Part shown: positions 36,097 to 45,465 of the stretch, one piece after another
How positions within the stretch are numbered: position 1 is the stretch's first letter
Layout of the letters: each line of letters opens with the position of its first letter
From: Methylotuvimicrobium alcaliphilum 20Z
GTDB lineage: Bacteria; Pseudomonadota; Gammaproteobacteria; Methylococcales; Methylomonadaceae
Length of the DNA stretch: 64,000 nucleotides
Reading direction: 5' to 3'
NCBI RefSeq assembly: GCF_000968535.2
Contig: NC_016112.1
Span: 1,426,001-1,490,000, forward strand
Made by a program: the position numbers and the translations under genes
The notes under the pieces: generated by a model
Told to the model about the DNA's origin: nothing
What the model saw: the letters and a program-made list of their open reading frames with translations, nothing else
Database searches by the model: none

Positions 36097-36396
36097 TATA
36101 CCTTTCGCACTTCAAATTTCGGCAGTGCCTAAGGAGGCGCCGGGGTACCTAGCAAAGGCTTTGCGAGCATGGAGCTGGCATAGAGCCTACATGGAGGTAT
36201 TTACCCAGCACCTAAATTCCATAGCCCATTGGCCATGGTTAATTGTCTTGGATAATTCATCCAGCACCTAAATAAGCCATGATTTTGAATCATTGCCAAA
36301 GACCTATGGAATTTAGGTTCTGGATTTAGGTGCTGGGTCCACGGCGTCCTTTGACGGGCACCCCGGCGCCGAATTTTGATCTGCGATGAGCATATA
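36097..36396. repeat. Type A core-hairpin repeat with palindromic module
   Basis: The full-length copy begins TATACCTTTCGCACTTC and ends at GATCTGCGATGAGCATATA. The hairpin is GAGC, ATGGA, GCTGGC; the core is read on the minus strand. Two variants of the palindromic module are nested in it (CCAGCACCTAAATTCC and the AAGCCATGATTTTGAATC variant). It occupies most of the gene-free stretch 35886-36421. Confidence 0.8.
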
Positions 36397-36421
36397 AACA
36401 TTGTGCAGCATCAGCACCTAA

Positions 36422-37702
36422 TCAAAACTTATCGGCATTCCATTGATAGGACTCCATGATGTCTTTACAAAGACCAGGCTCTTGGCCGCTGATCCAGCCT
36501 TCCCCTCTATCGAAACCCTCAGGAAGATCGGCAAGAGTTGGACCGAATTTGCGGGTTTTGCATCCTTGGGACTGAGGGTTGTCGCAACAGCATTTCATTG
36601 CGGCGACATGTTTTTTTATCACGGCCGGATCGACGGTAATCGGCGGCATCCAGTTTCTTTCACTCGGACCCGAAGTTAGCCAGGTGCTCAGCGTTTTGTC
36701 CGGATGACCCGTGGCAAGTTCAAAACTATAACCGCAAGTTCCGGAGGTCGTCATTTTATGGCACTGAGTGCAGAGTTGTGGTTCACCATCGATAGAATCG
36801 GTTGTAATCTGGAGAATATTATGATTATTGAAGAAATTTTGAAAAGGCTTGCCAACCGCTAAAAAGGGTAAAGGCGCCATCGTGTAAATATCCGGTAGGC
36901 CGTGTTTTGAATTAATGTACGGACTGTATTTGACACCGTGCGCATTATGGCAGGCAACGCAACCGGCTTCTGCGGTAAACGCCGGCGATTTAAAAGCCTG
37001 GTTGGCATCACGGTACCAAAGATCCTGCGGAAAGTCTTTCGGTGGTCTTGCTTGCTCCGGATTGTATTGATCTAAATAATCGTCCTTGCTAGGCAGGGGG
37101 GCATCGAGGGGCGGCAAAAAACCGACCACTGCTTCGCCATATTGAGTGAGATAACAACTTTTTCCTGTTTTTGTATTCCGCAGGATAATGCCGATATCGT
37201 TAAAAGTATTGTAAAGATAATAGAGTTCGGTTCTCTCGGTGCTAGATGCTTTCTCAAATCGTTCTTTTCTTTGCTGCTGGTTCATGCCGAGATTGGCTTT
37301 GGTTTTTCGAAACCAATCTTTTTCGAATTGATTTCCTTTTTGCCGGCAGTTGAGCGCCATGATGTTGTCGTCATCGAGTTGCTTAATTTGTAAATGCGAG
37401 TAGGTCCAGCAGCCCATATCGCCGCCCAGCCAATGCGGGTTGTCGCATCTTTTCGAGTTGGAGAGGAGTTTTTCCCAGTTATCTTCTTGAATTTCTTTTT
37501 TGTCTACATAAATAGGCACTTGTGTGCCGTCTAAACATGAGAGTACCGGCAATTTTCGGGTGATCCCAAGCTCAGCTTTGCATGCCTCTACATGCTGAAG
37601 AACGGTATAGTCCGATGTGGCATCATGAGTGCTGGGACGGTAAATCCAGTATGCAATGACAGCGATAATCAGTGTAACTGTCAGGATTAGTGTTGTTTTC
37701 AT
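36422..37702 (-). CDS. Membrane-anchored diheme cytochrome c, unknown role
   Basis: 426 residues with an N-terminal membrane anchor (TTLILTVTLIIAVIAYWIY). Two heme c sites, CVACH (about residue 250) and CTQCH (about residue 316), and many further cysteines, including MKCCCDNPQSQGC near 372-384, are present. I recognise no family. It is probably periplasmic and redox-active. Its start codon lies 12 bp from the outer end of a type B repeat carrying the gene-proximal motif. No partner gene is adjacent. Confidence 0.75.
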   Translation of the reverse strand: MKTTLILTVTLIIAVIAYWIYRPSTHDATSDYTVLQHVEACKAELGITRKLPVLSCLDGTQVPIYVDKKEIQEDNWEKLLSNSKRCDNPHWLGGDMGCWTYSHLQIKQLDDDNIMALNCRQKGNQFEKDWFRKTKANLGMNQQQRKERFEKASSTERTELYYLYNTFNDIGIILRNTKTGKSCYLTQYGEAVVGFLPPLDAPLPSKDDYLDQYNPEQARPPKDFPQDLWYRDANQAFKSPAFTAEAGCVACHNAHGVKYSPYINSKHGLPDIYTMAPLPFLAVGKPFQNFFNNHNILQITTDSIDGEPQLCTQCHKMTTSGTCGYSFELATGHPDKTLSTWLTSGPSERNWMPPITVDPAVIKKHVAAMKCCCDNPQSQGCKTRKFGPTLADLPEGFDRGEGWISGQEPGLCKDIMESYQWNADKF

Positions 37703-37714
37703 AGTCTACTACCT

Positions 37715-37979
37715 CTTAGGATTTCGTGAAAAATAACTTCCTGGAGCTATGAGTTTTGTAGCGGGTTCGGTAACTCGCTTGACAGGACGCCGTAAACCCA
37801 GTACCTAAATTCCATAGCCTATTGGCCATGATGGATTACATAGATAATTTAGGTGCTGGGTAAATACATCCGTGTAGGCTTGACGGCGGCTTTCCCTGCC
37901 GCCGACACCTGCCAATCGAGCAACCGAACCTGCTTACCCTGCATTAAAAATAGGGAAGTTATTTATGACCGAATCCTTA
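37715..37979. repeat. Type B core-hairpin repeat, full length, with palindromic module
   Basis: The outer ends CTTAGGATTTCGTG and CGAATCCTTAG are inverted, followed inwards by ATAACTTCC and GGAAGTTAT. The arms are GTTCGGTAACTCGCTTGAC and CCAATCGAGCAACCGAAC. The core is interrupted by a palindromic module (37798-37858) between two GTAAA copies. The hairpin is GGCGGC, loop TTTCCCT, GCCGCC. The rest of the gene-free stretch to 38349 is AT-rich with no recognised feature. Confidence 0.82.
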
Positions 37980-38349
37980 GTTTATTAGGTTTGTTATAGA
38001 AAAGAGGTGTTGCCGGTTGAGTCATTAAATAAATAACGCTTTAGCTTTTTTTATGCAAGCACTAGCCATAAAAATTTTAAGGTTATTGTCATGTAACGGA
38101 CATGAGCGCTTTGGTGTCGGCTTAACTAGAATCAATAAAAACAATAAGTTATTTAGTTACTGTGCGGAAAGGTAAGTTTTTTTAATCAAGGGCTTGAAAA
38201 AATGTGAAATCGATCATAATATCCAACTATTGCAGTCAAGAAATACTCGTCCGACACGCCCATAAGCCTGTCGATCATTATTGCCAAATTAGAGGTTAGT
38301 CCGGTCAAAACTTAATTTTCACCGTAAATTAGTTATTTAGGGGGGGCGT

Positions 38350-40596
38350 ATGGACATTACACATCAAAGTGAAATCAGACGCGATAATTTTCCTATCTTC
38401 TTGTTCGCGTTGACGTTATTCAGCAGTGCTTCTTTAATGTTTGTTTTACAACCGATGTTTGGGAAAGCGCTTTTGCCTTTATTAGGCGGCTCTGCATCCG
38501 TATGGAATACCTGTATGGTGTTTTATCAGAGCATCCTCTTTCTGGGCTATCTCTATGCCCATTTTCTCTCCACTCGCTTTGGCTATCGAAAGCATCTTGC
38601 CATCCATCTTTCGATACTGCTTATCAGTCTTTATTTCCTTCCGGTAAGTATCCCTGAGGGTAGCAGGCCGCCCAGTTCGGAAAATCCCAGTATTTGGTTG
38701 TTGTCGACTTTATTTGTGTCGATAGGCTTGCCGTTTTTCGTGTTGTCCACTAACTCGCCCTTATTGCAAAAGTGGTTTTCAAAAATCGGCCATCAGACCA
38801 GTAACGACCCTTATTATCTTTCGATCGCCAGTAATGCCGGCAGCTTGATCGCGTTATTGAGCTATCCTTTTTTACTGGAACCCGCCATCGGTATTAGCCA
38901 GCAACAGCAGTACTGGAGTGCGGGTTTTCTTGTACTGATAGGCTTGATTTCATTGTGTATGCTAGTTCTGAAACAGCAGCACTTTCAACCTGCAGTCAAT
39001 AAGGCATCAAGTATTAATCTAGTCGAAAAGCCTGAACCGAAATTACAAATTCAATGGTTATTATTGGCGTTTGTGCCTTCTAGTTTGTTATTGGGCACGA
39101 CTAATTTCATCAGCATCGATATCGCTACGGTGCCGTTGTTATGGGTTATTCCTTTAGCCTTGTATTTGTTCTCATTTATTTTGGTATTTTCCGGTTACGG
39201 TGCGGCGATTCATAAAAAAATATTATTGATACAGCCTTGGCTGGTTGCACCCTTTTTGATTTACTACTTTTCGAATCAAAAACTGGCCTCTTTTTCAGTT
39301 GAATTATTGATTCATTTATTCGTTTTCTTTATATCCATCATGGTATGTCATGGGGAGTTAGCTAAGAAACGCCCCTCGACAAACTATCTCACTCAATATT
39401 ATTTAATCATGTCTTTCGGCGGCATGCTCGGCGGTATTTTTAACAGCTTTATCGCGCCGTTTATATTCAGCTCGATTTACGAATATCCACTGATGATTGT
39501 TTGCGCATTGCTGTTGAACCCAATCAATGGCATTGGTCAGTATGTTAAGGAACATTTGGCGAAAATTATTTTTAGCGCTTACTTCATTACGTTTGCGGTC
39601 ATTTTATCGATCAGTGTCAAACAACTGGACGATGCATTTCTCATTAGTTTTGCGATTATTGCTTTAATGGGCGCAGCCTACTTTCTATTTAAAAAAAATT
39701 CGTTGTATTTTCCTTTGGTTGGACTGTTGGTATTGTCCTGTGCGGCTCCGGAAAAACATCAAGGCGGAGACCAGCTCTTACATCAAAGCCGAAATTTTTA
39801 TGGCGTATTGTCGGTCAAGAAAATTTCGGATCTCAATGTCGACAACAATACGCACACATTGCATGAAATTTATAGCGGCACAACCCGGCATGGCTTGCAG
39901 TTGTTGAACGATGTCAATCGACAATGCACGCCGAACGGCTATTACAGTCCGCAAGGGCCTTTGGGTTCCATTTTTGCGAATTACAACAACCAAAACAACA
40001 CTTGGCGGATCGGAGTTGTCGGTCTTGGAGCTGGAGAAATGGCCGGTTACGCCAAAGCGTCTCAACACTGGACATTTTTCGAACTCGATCCGGCCGTTGT
40101 GCAGATCGCAACGAACCCAGAGTATTTTACTTATTTAACGGATTGTATCAGCGGTTACGACATTCAAGTCGGGGACGCCAGAATCACATTGGAAAATCAA
40201 CCAAATCCTTTTGATTTATTGGTTATCGATGCGTTTACTTCGGATTCGATACCGACCCATTTGCTCACCAAGGAAGCTTTGGAGTTGTATTTTTCTAGGC
40301 TGGAAAATCACGGTTTGTTGGTTTTCCACATTTCCAACCGTTATCTGGAGCTGAAGAAGGTGTTGGCGGATCATGCGGAAAAATTGGGATTGACGCTGTT
40401 GCTGCAAGAATTTAGGCCTGAGCAAAATATTCCTTTTGTTTATCGATCGGATTGGGCCATTCTGGCTCGAAAAGAAGCGGACCTTCTGCCTTTAGTCAAT
40501 GCCGACTTGCAGCATAATTGGCAAAGAGTGCCTCATTACGCCGATGCTCGTTCATGGACGGACGATTTCACTAGCATCATGAACGTTTGGAAATAA
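38350..40596 (+). CDS. Fused membrane / spermidine-synthase-like protein
   Basis: 748 residues. The N-terminal roughly 460 residues have about 10-12 membrane helices. The C-terminal domain (about 500-748) is a Rossmann-type aminopropyltransferase fold with VGLGAGEMAGYA and a following acidic strand end FFELDPAVVQIA, then VGDARITLENQ and LLVIDAFTSDSIP. This fusion is known as spermidine-synthase-like transporter-type proteins of unknown function; polyamine activity is not implied. Monocistronic. Confidence 0.82.
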   Translation: MDITHQSEIRRDNFPIFLFALTLFSSASLMFVLQPMFGKALLPLLGGSASVWNTCMVFYQSILFLGYLYAHFLSTRFGYRKHLAIHLSILLISLYFLPVSIPEGSRPPSSENPSIWLLSTLFVSIGLPFFVLSTNSPLLQKWFSKIGHQTSNDPYYLSIASNAGSLIALLSYPFLLEPAIGISQQQQYWSAGFLVLIGLISLCMLVLKQQHFQPAVNKASSINLVEKPEPKLQIQWLLLAFVPSSLLLGTTNFISIDIATVPLLWVIPLALYLFSFILVFSGYGAAIHKKILLIQPWLVAPFLIYYFSNQKLASFSVELLIHLFVFFISIMVCHGELAKKRPSTNYLTQYYLIMSFGGMLGGIFNSFIAPFIFSSIYEYPLMIVCALLLNPINGIGQYVKEHLAKIIFSAYFITFAVILSISVKQLDDAFLISFAIIALMGAAYFLFKKNSLYFPLVGLLVLSCAAPEKHQGGDQLLHQSRNFYGVLSVKKISDLNVDNNTHTLHEIYSGTTRHGLQLLNDVNRQCTPNGYYSPQGPLGSIFANYNNQNNTWRIGVVGLGAGEMAGYAKASQHWTFFELDPAVVQIATNPEYFTYLTDCISGYDIQVGDARITLENQPNPFDLLVIDAFTSDSIPTHLLTKEALELYFSRLENHGLLVFHISNRYLELKKVLADHAEKLGLTLLLQEFRPEQNIPFVYRSDWAILARKEADLLPLVNADLQHNWQRVPHYADARSWTDDFTSIMNVWK

Positions 40597-41236
40597 GCTA
40601 TATACTTTCGCGCTTCAAATTTCGGCAGTGCCTAAGGCGCCGGGGTTCTCGTTCATACGCATCAAGCTAAAAACGGCCAACCCGCATCGTGCTCTTTCCC
40701 AAGCCCCAGCTTGGGAAAGACACTCCGGAAGCTCCAGCTTCCTGTGACCGATATAACATTCCCAATCAGCCCCGATCGCTCGTCTAATCTTCCTTGATTG
40801 TCGTGAAGCTGGAGCTGGGTAACAGCATATTTTAGTCTATGTGACCTCGATGCCATTTATTGTATCTGGGTATTCTCGGCCGTCCCTAATCTAACGTTTG
40901 GTGAGGGAGCATAGAGACTACAGCGCCTACTCCTTTTATAGTCAAAAAATGGCTAACTTTATGAAGGTATGGGTGTGGCTAGCGAGGATGTCGGCAGCAG
41001 GGCAGATTTTTGCTCCTGCAAAATCTGCATTCACGCCATCCTTGGCGTTTGAGCTGCCGTCAAGCCTCCATGGAAGGTTTCACAGGTCCTGCCTGGCGAA
41101 TGACCGCATCCTCACCACTCTTTCCATGCTTTCATTTACCGTGGCGATTACCAGGCCTTCATCAACCTTACTGTTTCGGAAGGTTATTTCGTGTATATTC
41201 CTTAACACCCCTCAAGCTCGACAAAGGAGGAAGTCA
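40597..41236. repeat. Gene-free stretch of mixed repeat remnants
   Basis: A truncated type A end (TACTTTCGCGCTTCAAATTTC at 40602) is followed by palindromic pieces (CTTTCCCAAGCCCCAGC and CTGGAGCTGGG), an M2-like remnant (ATGTGACCTCGATGCC at 40840) and a stretch to 41176 with no motif. The gene-proximal motif (41177-41205) precedes the ERG2-like gene. The open frame from 40898 across this stretch has no family features and is not taken as coding. Confidence 0.6.
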
Positions 41237-41806
41237 GTGAGCTATATATTCGATATCGATCGTCTTCATGCCATTGCTTTGCAAGGAATCGGGAAGACCC
41301 ACGACGAAATGGTGAAAGTAATAGTGGAAGAAACCGCCCGGGCCTACCCCAAACACGTCGATTCCAATCCAAATCGCCGATGGCTATTCAGCTTGACGGC
41401 GGGTGCGACCGGTGTGATGACGATACTCCATGCATCTTTTACTGAATATTTGATCATTTTCGGAACGCCGGTCGGTACGGAAGGCTTTTCCGGCCGCTAC
41501 CGCATGGAGATACATGATTTTTTTATGGCCGGTGAGGTTTGGACTTATCGGAAAGACCGTTGTGGAGTACGCGAAGTGGCAGGGCCCGGCGATCATACCG
41601 TTCTGGAACGTGGTAGCGTCAATGGGTTTAAGATCCCTGATTCGGCTTGGATGTTGGAATATGGCCGAGGATTCATACCATCCGCTTTTCCGCTTATTCT
41701 AGGCGATGTGGTATTCAGTGCCGTCGATGGGACGACCTTGGCCGAGACGGTTTGGTTATACGGAAAAATGGCGTTACGGGAGCTGTTAGTCAATCAGAAG
41801 TTTTAG
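41237..41806 (+). CDS. ERG2 / sigma-1 receptor family protein (putative sterol isomerase)
   Basis: 189 residues. ERG2 moves the sterol C8 double bond to C7; the mammalian sigma-1 receptor has the same fold. The signature blocks are TILHASFTEYLIIFGTPVG, TEGFSGRY and WMLEYGRGFIPSAFPLILGD. The two acidic residues that line the sigma-1 ligand pocket (Asp126 and Glu172) have counterparts Asp94 (EIHDFF) and Glu141 (MLEYG) with nearly the same spacing. The N-terminal membrane helix of eukaryotic members is absent. The GTG start at 41237 has an AAAGGAGG site 6 bp upstream. It is 19 bp before a sterol reductase gene. Confidence 0.88.
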   Translation: MSYIFDIDRLHAIALQGIGKTHDEMVKVIVEETARAYPKHVDSNPNRRWLFSLTAGATGVMTILHASFTEYLIIFGTPVGTEGFSGRYRMEIHDFFMAGEVWTYRKDRCGVREVAGPGDHTVLERGSVNGFKIPDSAWMLEYGRGFIPSAFPLILGDVVFSAVDGTTLAETVWLYGKMALRELLVNQKF

Positions 41807-41825
41807 TATTGAAAAGGAGCGGATA

Positions 41826-43109
41826 ATGAGTGAACAAGAATCGAGAGACAATGCGGCCGTCGATGCGGTTCGTCAGAAATACGGTTTCGGCTTTTCATGG
41901 CTTGTGCTCATGATAGCGCTGCCGCCACTGGTCTATTATTTATGGATTTGCGTCACTTATTACCAAGGTGAACTGGTCTTCACTAGCGACGCGGCGGCTT
42001 GGCGGCGGTTTTGGTCTCATGTTGCGCCGCCGACCTGGCATGCCGCAGGCCTTTACGCGGCTTGGTTTTTAGGTCAGGCCGCGTTGCAGGTTTGGGCGCC
42101 TGGTCCGACCGTTCAAGGCATGAAATTGCCTGACGGCAGTCGGCTCGATTATCGGATGAATGGAATATTTTCTTTCCTTTTTACCCTGGCCGTGGTGTTC
42201 GGTTTGGTAACGATGGGGTGGTTGGACGCTACCGTTTTGTATGACCAACTCGGCCCATTGCTTACTGTAGTGAATATTTTTACCTTTGTTTTTGCGGGTT
42301 TTCTCTATTTTTGGGGCTTAAACGGGAAGCAATGGGAGCGGCCGACCGGACGTCCTTTTTATGATTATTTCATGGGAACGGCGCTTAACCCACGGATTGG
42401 ATCTCTTGATCTCAAGCTGTTTTGCGAAGCCCGCCCCGGCATGATTTTTTGGTTACTGATGAATCTTTCGATGGCGGCCAAACAGTATGAATTGCACGGC
42501 ACGGTGACTGTCCCGATGTTGCTCGTGGTGGGGTTTCAAAGTTTTTATTTGATCGATTACTTTATCCATGAAGAAGCCGTCCTGACGACTTGGGATATCA
42601 AGCACGAGAAGTTTGGCTGGATGCTTTGTTGGGGAGACTTGGTGTGGTTGCCTTTTACCTATACCTTGCAGGCTCAGTATTTGGTCCATCATACCCATGA
42701 CCTGCCCGTATGGGGCATTATTGCTATTGTGGCTTTGAATTTGGCCGGTTATGCAATTTTTCGGGGCGCCAATATCCAAAAGCATCATTTTCGGCGCGAT
42801 CCAAACCGGATTGTGTGGGGGAAGCCGGCAAAATATATTAAAACCAAGCAAGGTTCATTATTACTGACTTCCGGTTGGTGGGGCATTGCTCGTCACATGA
42901 ATTACTTCGGCGATTTGATGATTGCACTCTCGTGGTGTTTGCCCGCTGCTTTCGGTAGCCCCATACCTTATTTCCATATCGTATATTTCACCATTTTGCT
43001 TCTGCATAGAGAAAAGCGCGATGATGCGATGTGCTTGGCAAAGTACGGCGAAGATTGGTTGCAATACCGGAAAAAGGTGCCTTGGCGTATCGTGCCAAAA
43101 ATTTACTAA
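41826..43109 (+). CDS. ERG4/ERG24-family sterol reductase
   Basis: 427 residues with about 10 membrane helices. The C-terminal signature is clear: LLLTSGWWGIARHMNYFGDL, LLLHREKRDDAMC, KYGEDWLQYRKKVPWRIVPKIY. The family reduces sterol double bonds with NADPH (C14 or C24). The reductase from Methylomicrobium alcaliphilum is a structural model for the family. Coupling to an ERG2-like gene suggests both act on a tetracyclic sterol ring. The ribosome-binding site AAGGAGCGG is good. Confidence 0.93.
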   Translation: MSEQESRDNAAVDAVRQKYGFGFSWLVLMIALPPLVYYLWICVTYYQGELVFTSDAAAWRRFWSHVAPPTWHAAGLYAAWFLGQAALQVWAPGPTVQGMKLPDGSRLDYRMNGIFSFLFTLAVVFGLVTMGWLDATVLYDQLGPLLTVVNIFTFVFAGFLYFWGLNGKQWERPTGRPFYDYFMGTALNPRIGSLDLKLFCEARPGMIFWLLMNLSMAAKQYELHGTVTVPMLLVVGFQSFYLIDYFIHEEAVLTTWDIKHEKFGWMLCWGDLVWLPFTYTLQAQYLVHHTHDLPVWGIIAIVALNLAGYAIFRGANIQKHHFRRDPNRIVWGKPAKYIKTKQGSLLLTSGWWGIARHMNYFGDLMIALSWCLPAAFGSPIPYFHIVYFTILLLHREKRDDAMCLAKYGEDWLQYRKKVPWRIVPKIY

Positions 43110-43126
43110 GGATTTCGCGATACATA

Positions 43127-43318
43127 CCCATCGTAGATCAAAATTCGGCGCGCGGGTGACGGAGAACGCAATGCCATTAAGTAAAAAGGACTTTTCCGTT
43201 CGTCTTGGGCCCTTCGGCTGCGCTCAGGAGAGTCTTGTCGAAGGGGAATGGATGCGTCCGAGTCGATAAATTAAGCCATCCATGGTTCGACAGACTCACC
43301 ACGAACGGCTTAATTTAA
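43127..43318. repeat. Type A fragment and a diverged M4 MITE
   Basis: A short type A end (ATCGTAGATCAAAATTCGGC at 43130) is followed by a diverged M4 copy from ATGCCATTAAG (43171) through GGTTCGACAGACTCACC to CGGCTTAATTTAA (43318). M4's right end is broken by the M1 insertion. The gene-free stretch 43110-43591 holds nothing else. Confidence 0.7.
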
Positions 43319-43547
43319 CCTGATTAGCAAGATGCTTCAGCTTGCTGAAGCCAATTGTCCGAGCAGTGGCCAGTCGTAGCCACTTCTGCGGGACGGGTTA
43401 TTTAAGCCGTCCCCAACGTTTCGGTTTGCCCTAAACATTTCGGCTAACTTCGGCCAAAGTCAAAACGTTTAGGACGGGGTTGCAAACCCCGTCCTGCTAG
43501 GGATATTCTGGTTTTTGGGCTTTAGCTGAAGAAACTTGCTAATCAGG
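43319..43547 (+). mobile_element. MITE M1, copy 1, 229 bp
   Basis: The ends CCTGATTAGCAAGATGCTTC and the complementary GCTAATCAGG are inverted. An 8-bp duplication TAATTTAA flanks it (43311-43318 and 43548-43555). The interior has GC-rich stems (AGGACGGGG/CCCCGTCCT and GGGACGGG/CCGTCCC). No ORF. The second copy, in opposite orientation, is at 44961-45189. Confidence 0.93.
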
Positions 43548-43591
43548 TAATTTAATGCTAGCGGGACTCCGAATAGAAATCGGAGCGCTGT

Positions 43592-44845
43592 TTATTGTTT
43601 GTTAATCGGTAATTGGGCGATTCGATGCTCTATTTTTTGCATCATTTTCTGATAGGCGGCGCCTTCTAAACCGCCGTAGAGTCGATTAAATTCCTGTTCT
43701 GCAAGATATTCGGGTAAGTCGGCTGTTTTCGGGATGATGTCGCGCTCTTGGGCCGTGCTCATAAATGCTTGAATTTTTCCGGCTTGTGATGGATTTTGCA
43801 CGGCGAGCTCGCCCATGAGCGTGCCGGCCCGATTGGCGGTCATATCGATGAATGAAAAGCCGCTGCCGCCTCTCGAATCTTCCAGTTCTTTATATAATCC
43901 TATGGCGTCGGCCAATGGCGTGCCGGCATAGGCTGCAAGCGTAGCCGACACTAAATAATGTTTGCTTAAATCGTTGCGTTGATTGAGAGTCACGGTTCGC
44001 CAAATCGGACGATATTGGCTTTTTAGTGAAGGAATGATTTTATTAAGCGTTAAACGGTTGGCGTATAACGTTAGCACCAGAATGACGGCACGGTTTTCAC
44101 CAATCGGGTCGCTTCGGCGACTGCGTTCGTTTGCCAATTGAAATAAGGGTTGCGTGAGCTCGGTCAAACTCAAGTGCTTTTTGGGCGCGCGCGTTAGTAT
44201 TACCAAACGTTGCTGATAAACTTCAATTCGATGCTGTTCTTGTTCGGGTAAAAGAGCGCCGCTGAGTTTGGTCGGTAAATTTTCATGCCATTTATAAGTC
44301 ACGATCATTCGTTTGTTGATGAATCTGACCTTTCTGATCATGGCTTGAAGCGCCTTCCAATCGGCATCCGGTAGTATAAGGCTGTAGATACTTTTGCTTA
44401 AATTATTTGCTATAAGTCCGGGTATTCTTAATTTGCCCAACGATAGATGGTCGATTTCAGGAAGACTATGTGTTTGCTTGAGTTCGATTGTTAAGTTTAA
44501 ATAATTGCCCAGTGGGTTTGAAGGTAGTTTTAGAGTGCTTTCAATGATGGCTCGATCTTGTTTGATTGTTAAACCGGCAACGCCGCCGAAATATTGATTG
44601 ACGAAATAATTGACGGCTAGGTCCAGGTCTCTCTGTTCAATGCTGGCTCTTGCTATCGTGCCGGTTGCTAGGCGTCGCGGGTCGTTTTCTACAAAAATTT
44701 GTTTTCCTCTAGCTATTTGCTCGGGGGTGATATCAGGTCTTGCTCTTAGCTTGGGTTTGTCTTCCACGACTAGCAGCAGTAAGGTGATAGTCAGGACCAG
44801 AAAAACCAAAAGCGATGAGAACAATAGTTTTATAATTAATTTCAT
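43592..44845 (-). CDS. Unrecognised membrane-anchored protein
   Basis: 417 residues with an N-terminal membrane segment (LLFSSLLVFLVLTITLLLLVV), after which the protein is soluble and probably periplasmic. No motif or family is recognised; helices dominate. The gene stands alone between two inverted M1 MITEs. Length and codon use look like those of a real gene, and no repeat enters the frame. Confidence 0.7.
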   Translation of the reverse strand: MKLIIKLLFSSLLVFLVLTITLLLLVVEDKPKLRARPDITPEQIARGKQIFVENDPRRLATGTIARASIEQRDLDLAVNYFVNQYFGGVAGLTIKQDRAIIESTLKLPSNPLGNYLNLTIELKQTHSLPEIDHLSLGKLRIPGLIANNLSKSIYSLILPDADWKALQAMIRKVRFINKRMIVTYKWHENLPTKLSGALLPEQEQHRIEVYQQRLVILTRAPKKHLSLTELTQPLFQLANERSRRSDPIGENRAVILVLTLYANRLTLNKIIPSLKSQYRPIWRTVTLNQRNDLSKHYLVSATLAAYAGTPLADAIGLYKELEDSRGGSGFSFIDMTANRAGTLMGELAVQNPSQAGKIQAFMSTAQERDIIPKTADLPEYLAEQEFNRLYGGLEGAAYQKMMQKIEHRIAQLPINKQ

Positions 44846-44871
44846 TAAAAAGTTTTGAATTCGCCAATTTA

Positions 44872-45275
44872 AAAGATACCCTTTGCTAGCCGTATTTCGG
44901 CGCCGGGGCTGTCAACGCCATTATTAAGTGTCAAGAAGTTAGGTGCGGGGCAAATTATTACCTGATTAGCAAGTTTCTTCAGCTAAAGCCCAAAAACCAG
45001 CATATCCCTAGCAGAACGGGGTTTCCAACCCCGTCCTAAACGTTTTGACTTTGGCCGAAGTCAGCCGAAATGTTTAGGGCAAACCGAAACGTTGGGGACG
45101 GGTTAAATAACCCGTCCCGCAGAAGTGGCTACGACTGGCCACTGCTCGGACAATTGGCTTCAGCAAGCTGAAGCATCTTGCTAATCAGGAATTATTATAC
45201 CCTTCGTTTATCAAAAATCGGCGCAGGGGCGTCCGTCAAAGGCCCATCCCTAAATTTGGAGTGCGAAAGGTATAT
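44872..45275. repeat. Decayed type A repeat split by M1
   Basis: TATTTCGGCGCCGGGGCTGTC (44892) to CAAATTATTA, then after M1 AATTATTATACCC and CGGCGCAGGGGCGTCC to GAGTGCGAAAGGTATATA. The two sides join into a degenerate type A copy. A solo gene-proximal repeat (45311-45360) follows. The stretch 44846-45465 contains no gene; a short frame at 45261-45491 has no support. Confidence 0.65.
44961..45189 (-). mobile_element. MITE M1, copy 2, 229 bp
   Basis: The same 229-bp length and ends as copy 1, in inverse orientation. An 8-bp duplication AATTATTA flanks it (44953-44960 and 45190-45197). The two different duplications show independent insertion events. A partial third relative is at about 59616-59735. 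Confidence 0.93.
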
Positions 45276-45465
45276 AGCGATGAGAGCTGGAGCTTGGGAA
45301 AGAGCGTGATGCGCTACAAAACTCATGGCTCCAAAAAAGTTATTTCTCACGAAATCCTAAATAAATTTGACCGTTATAGTAAGTTTTTTTATAGTGAGTC
45401 GATACTATTTTTGGAAGTTTTGTACAATTATTACGAATACAATGGTCTGATAAGGAGTCGAAAAC

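Noticed and set aside
40898-41236. N-terminal extension of the ERG2-like frame
   Set aside because: It runs through repeat remnants, has no similarity to the family, and a strong ribosome-binding site precedes the GTG at 41237.
43319-45189. Composite transposon made of two M1 copies
   Set aside because: Each copy has its own, different 8-bp duplication, so they inserted separately.
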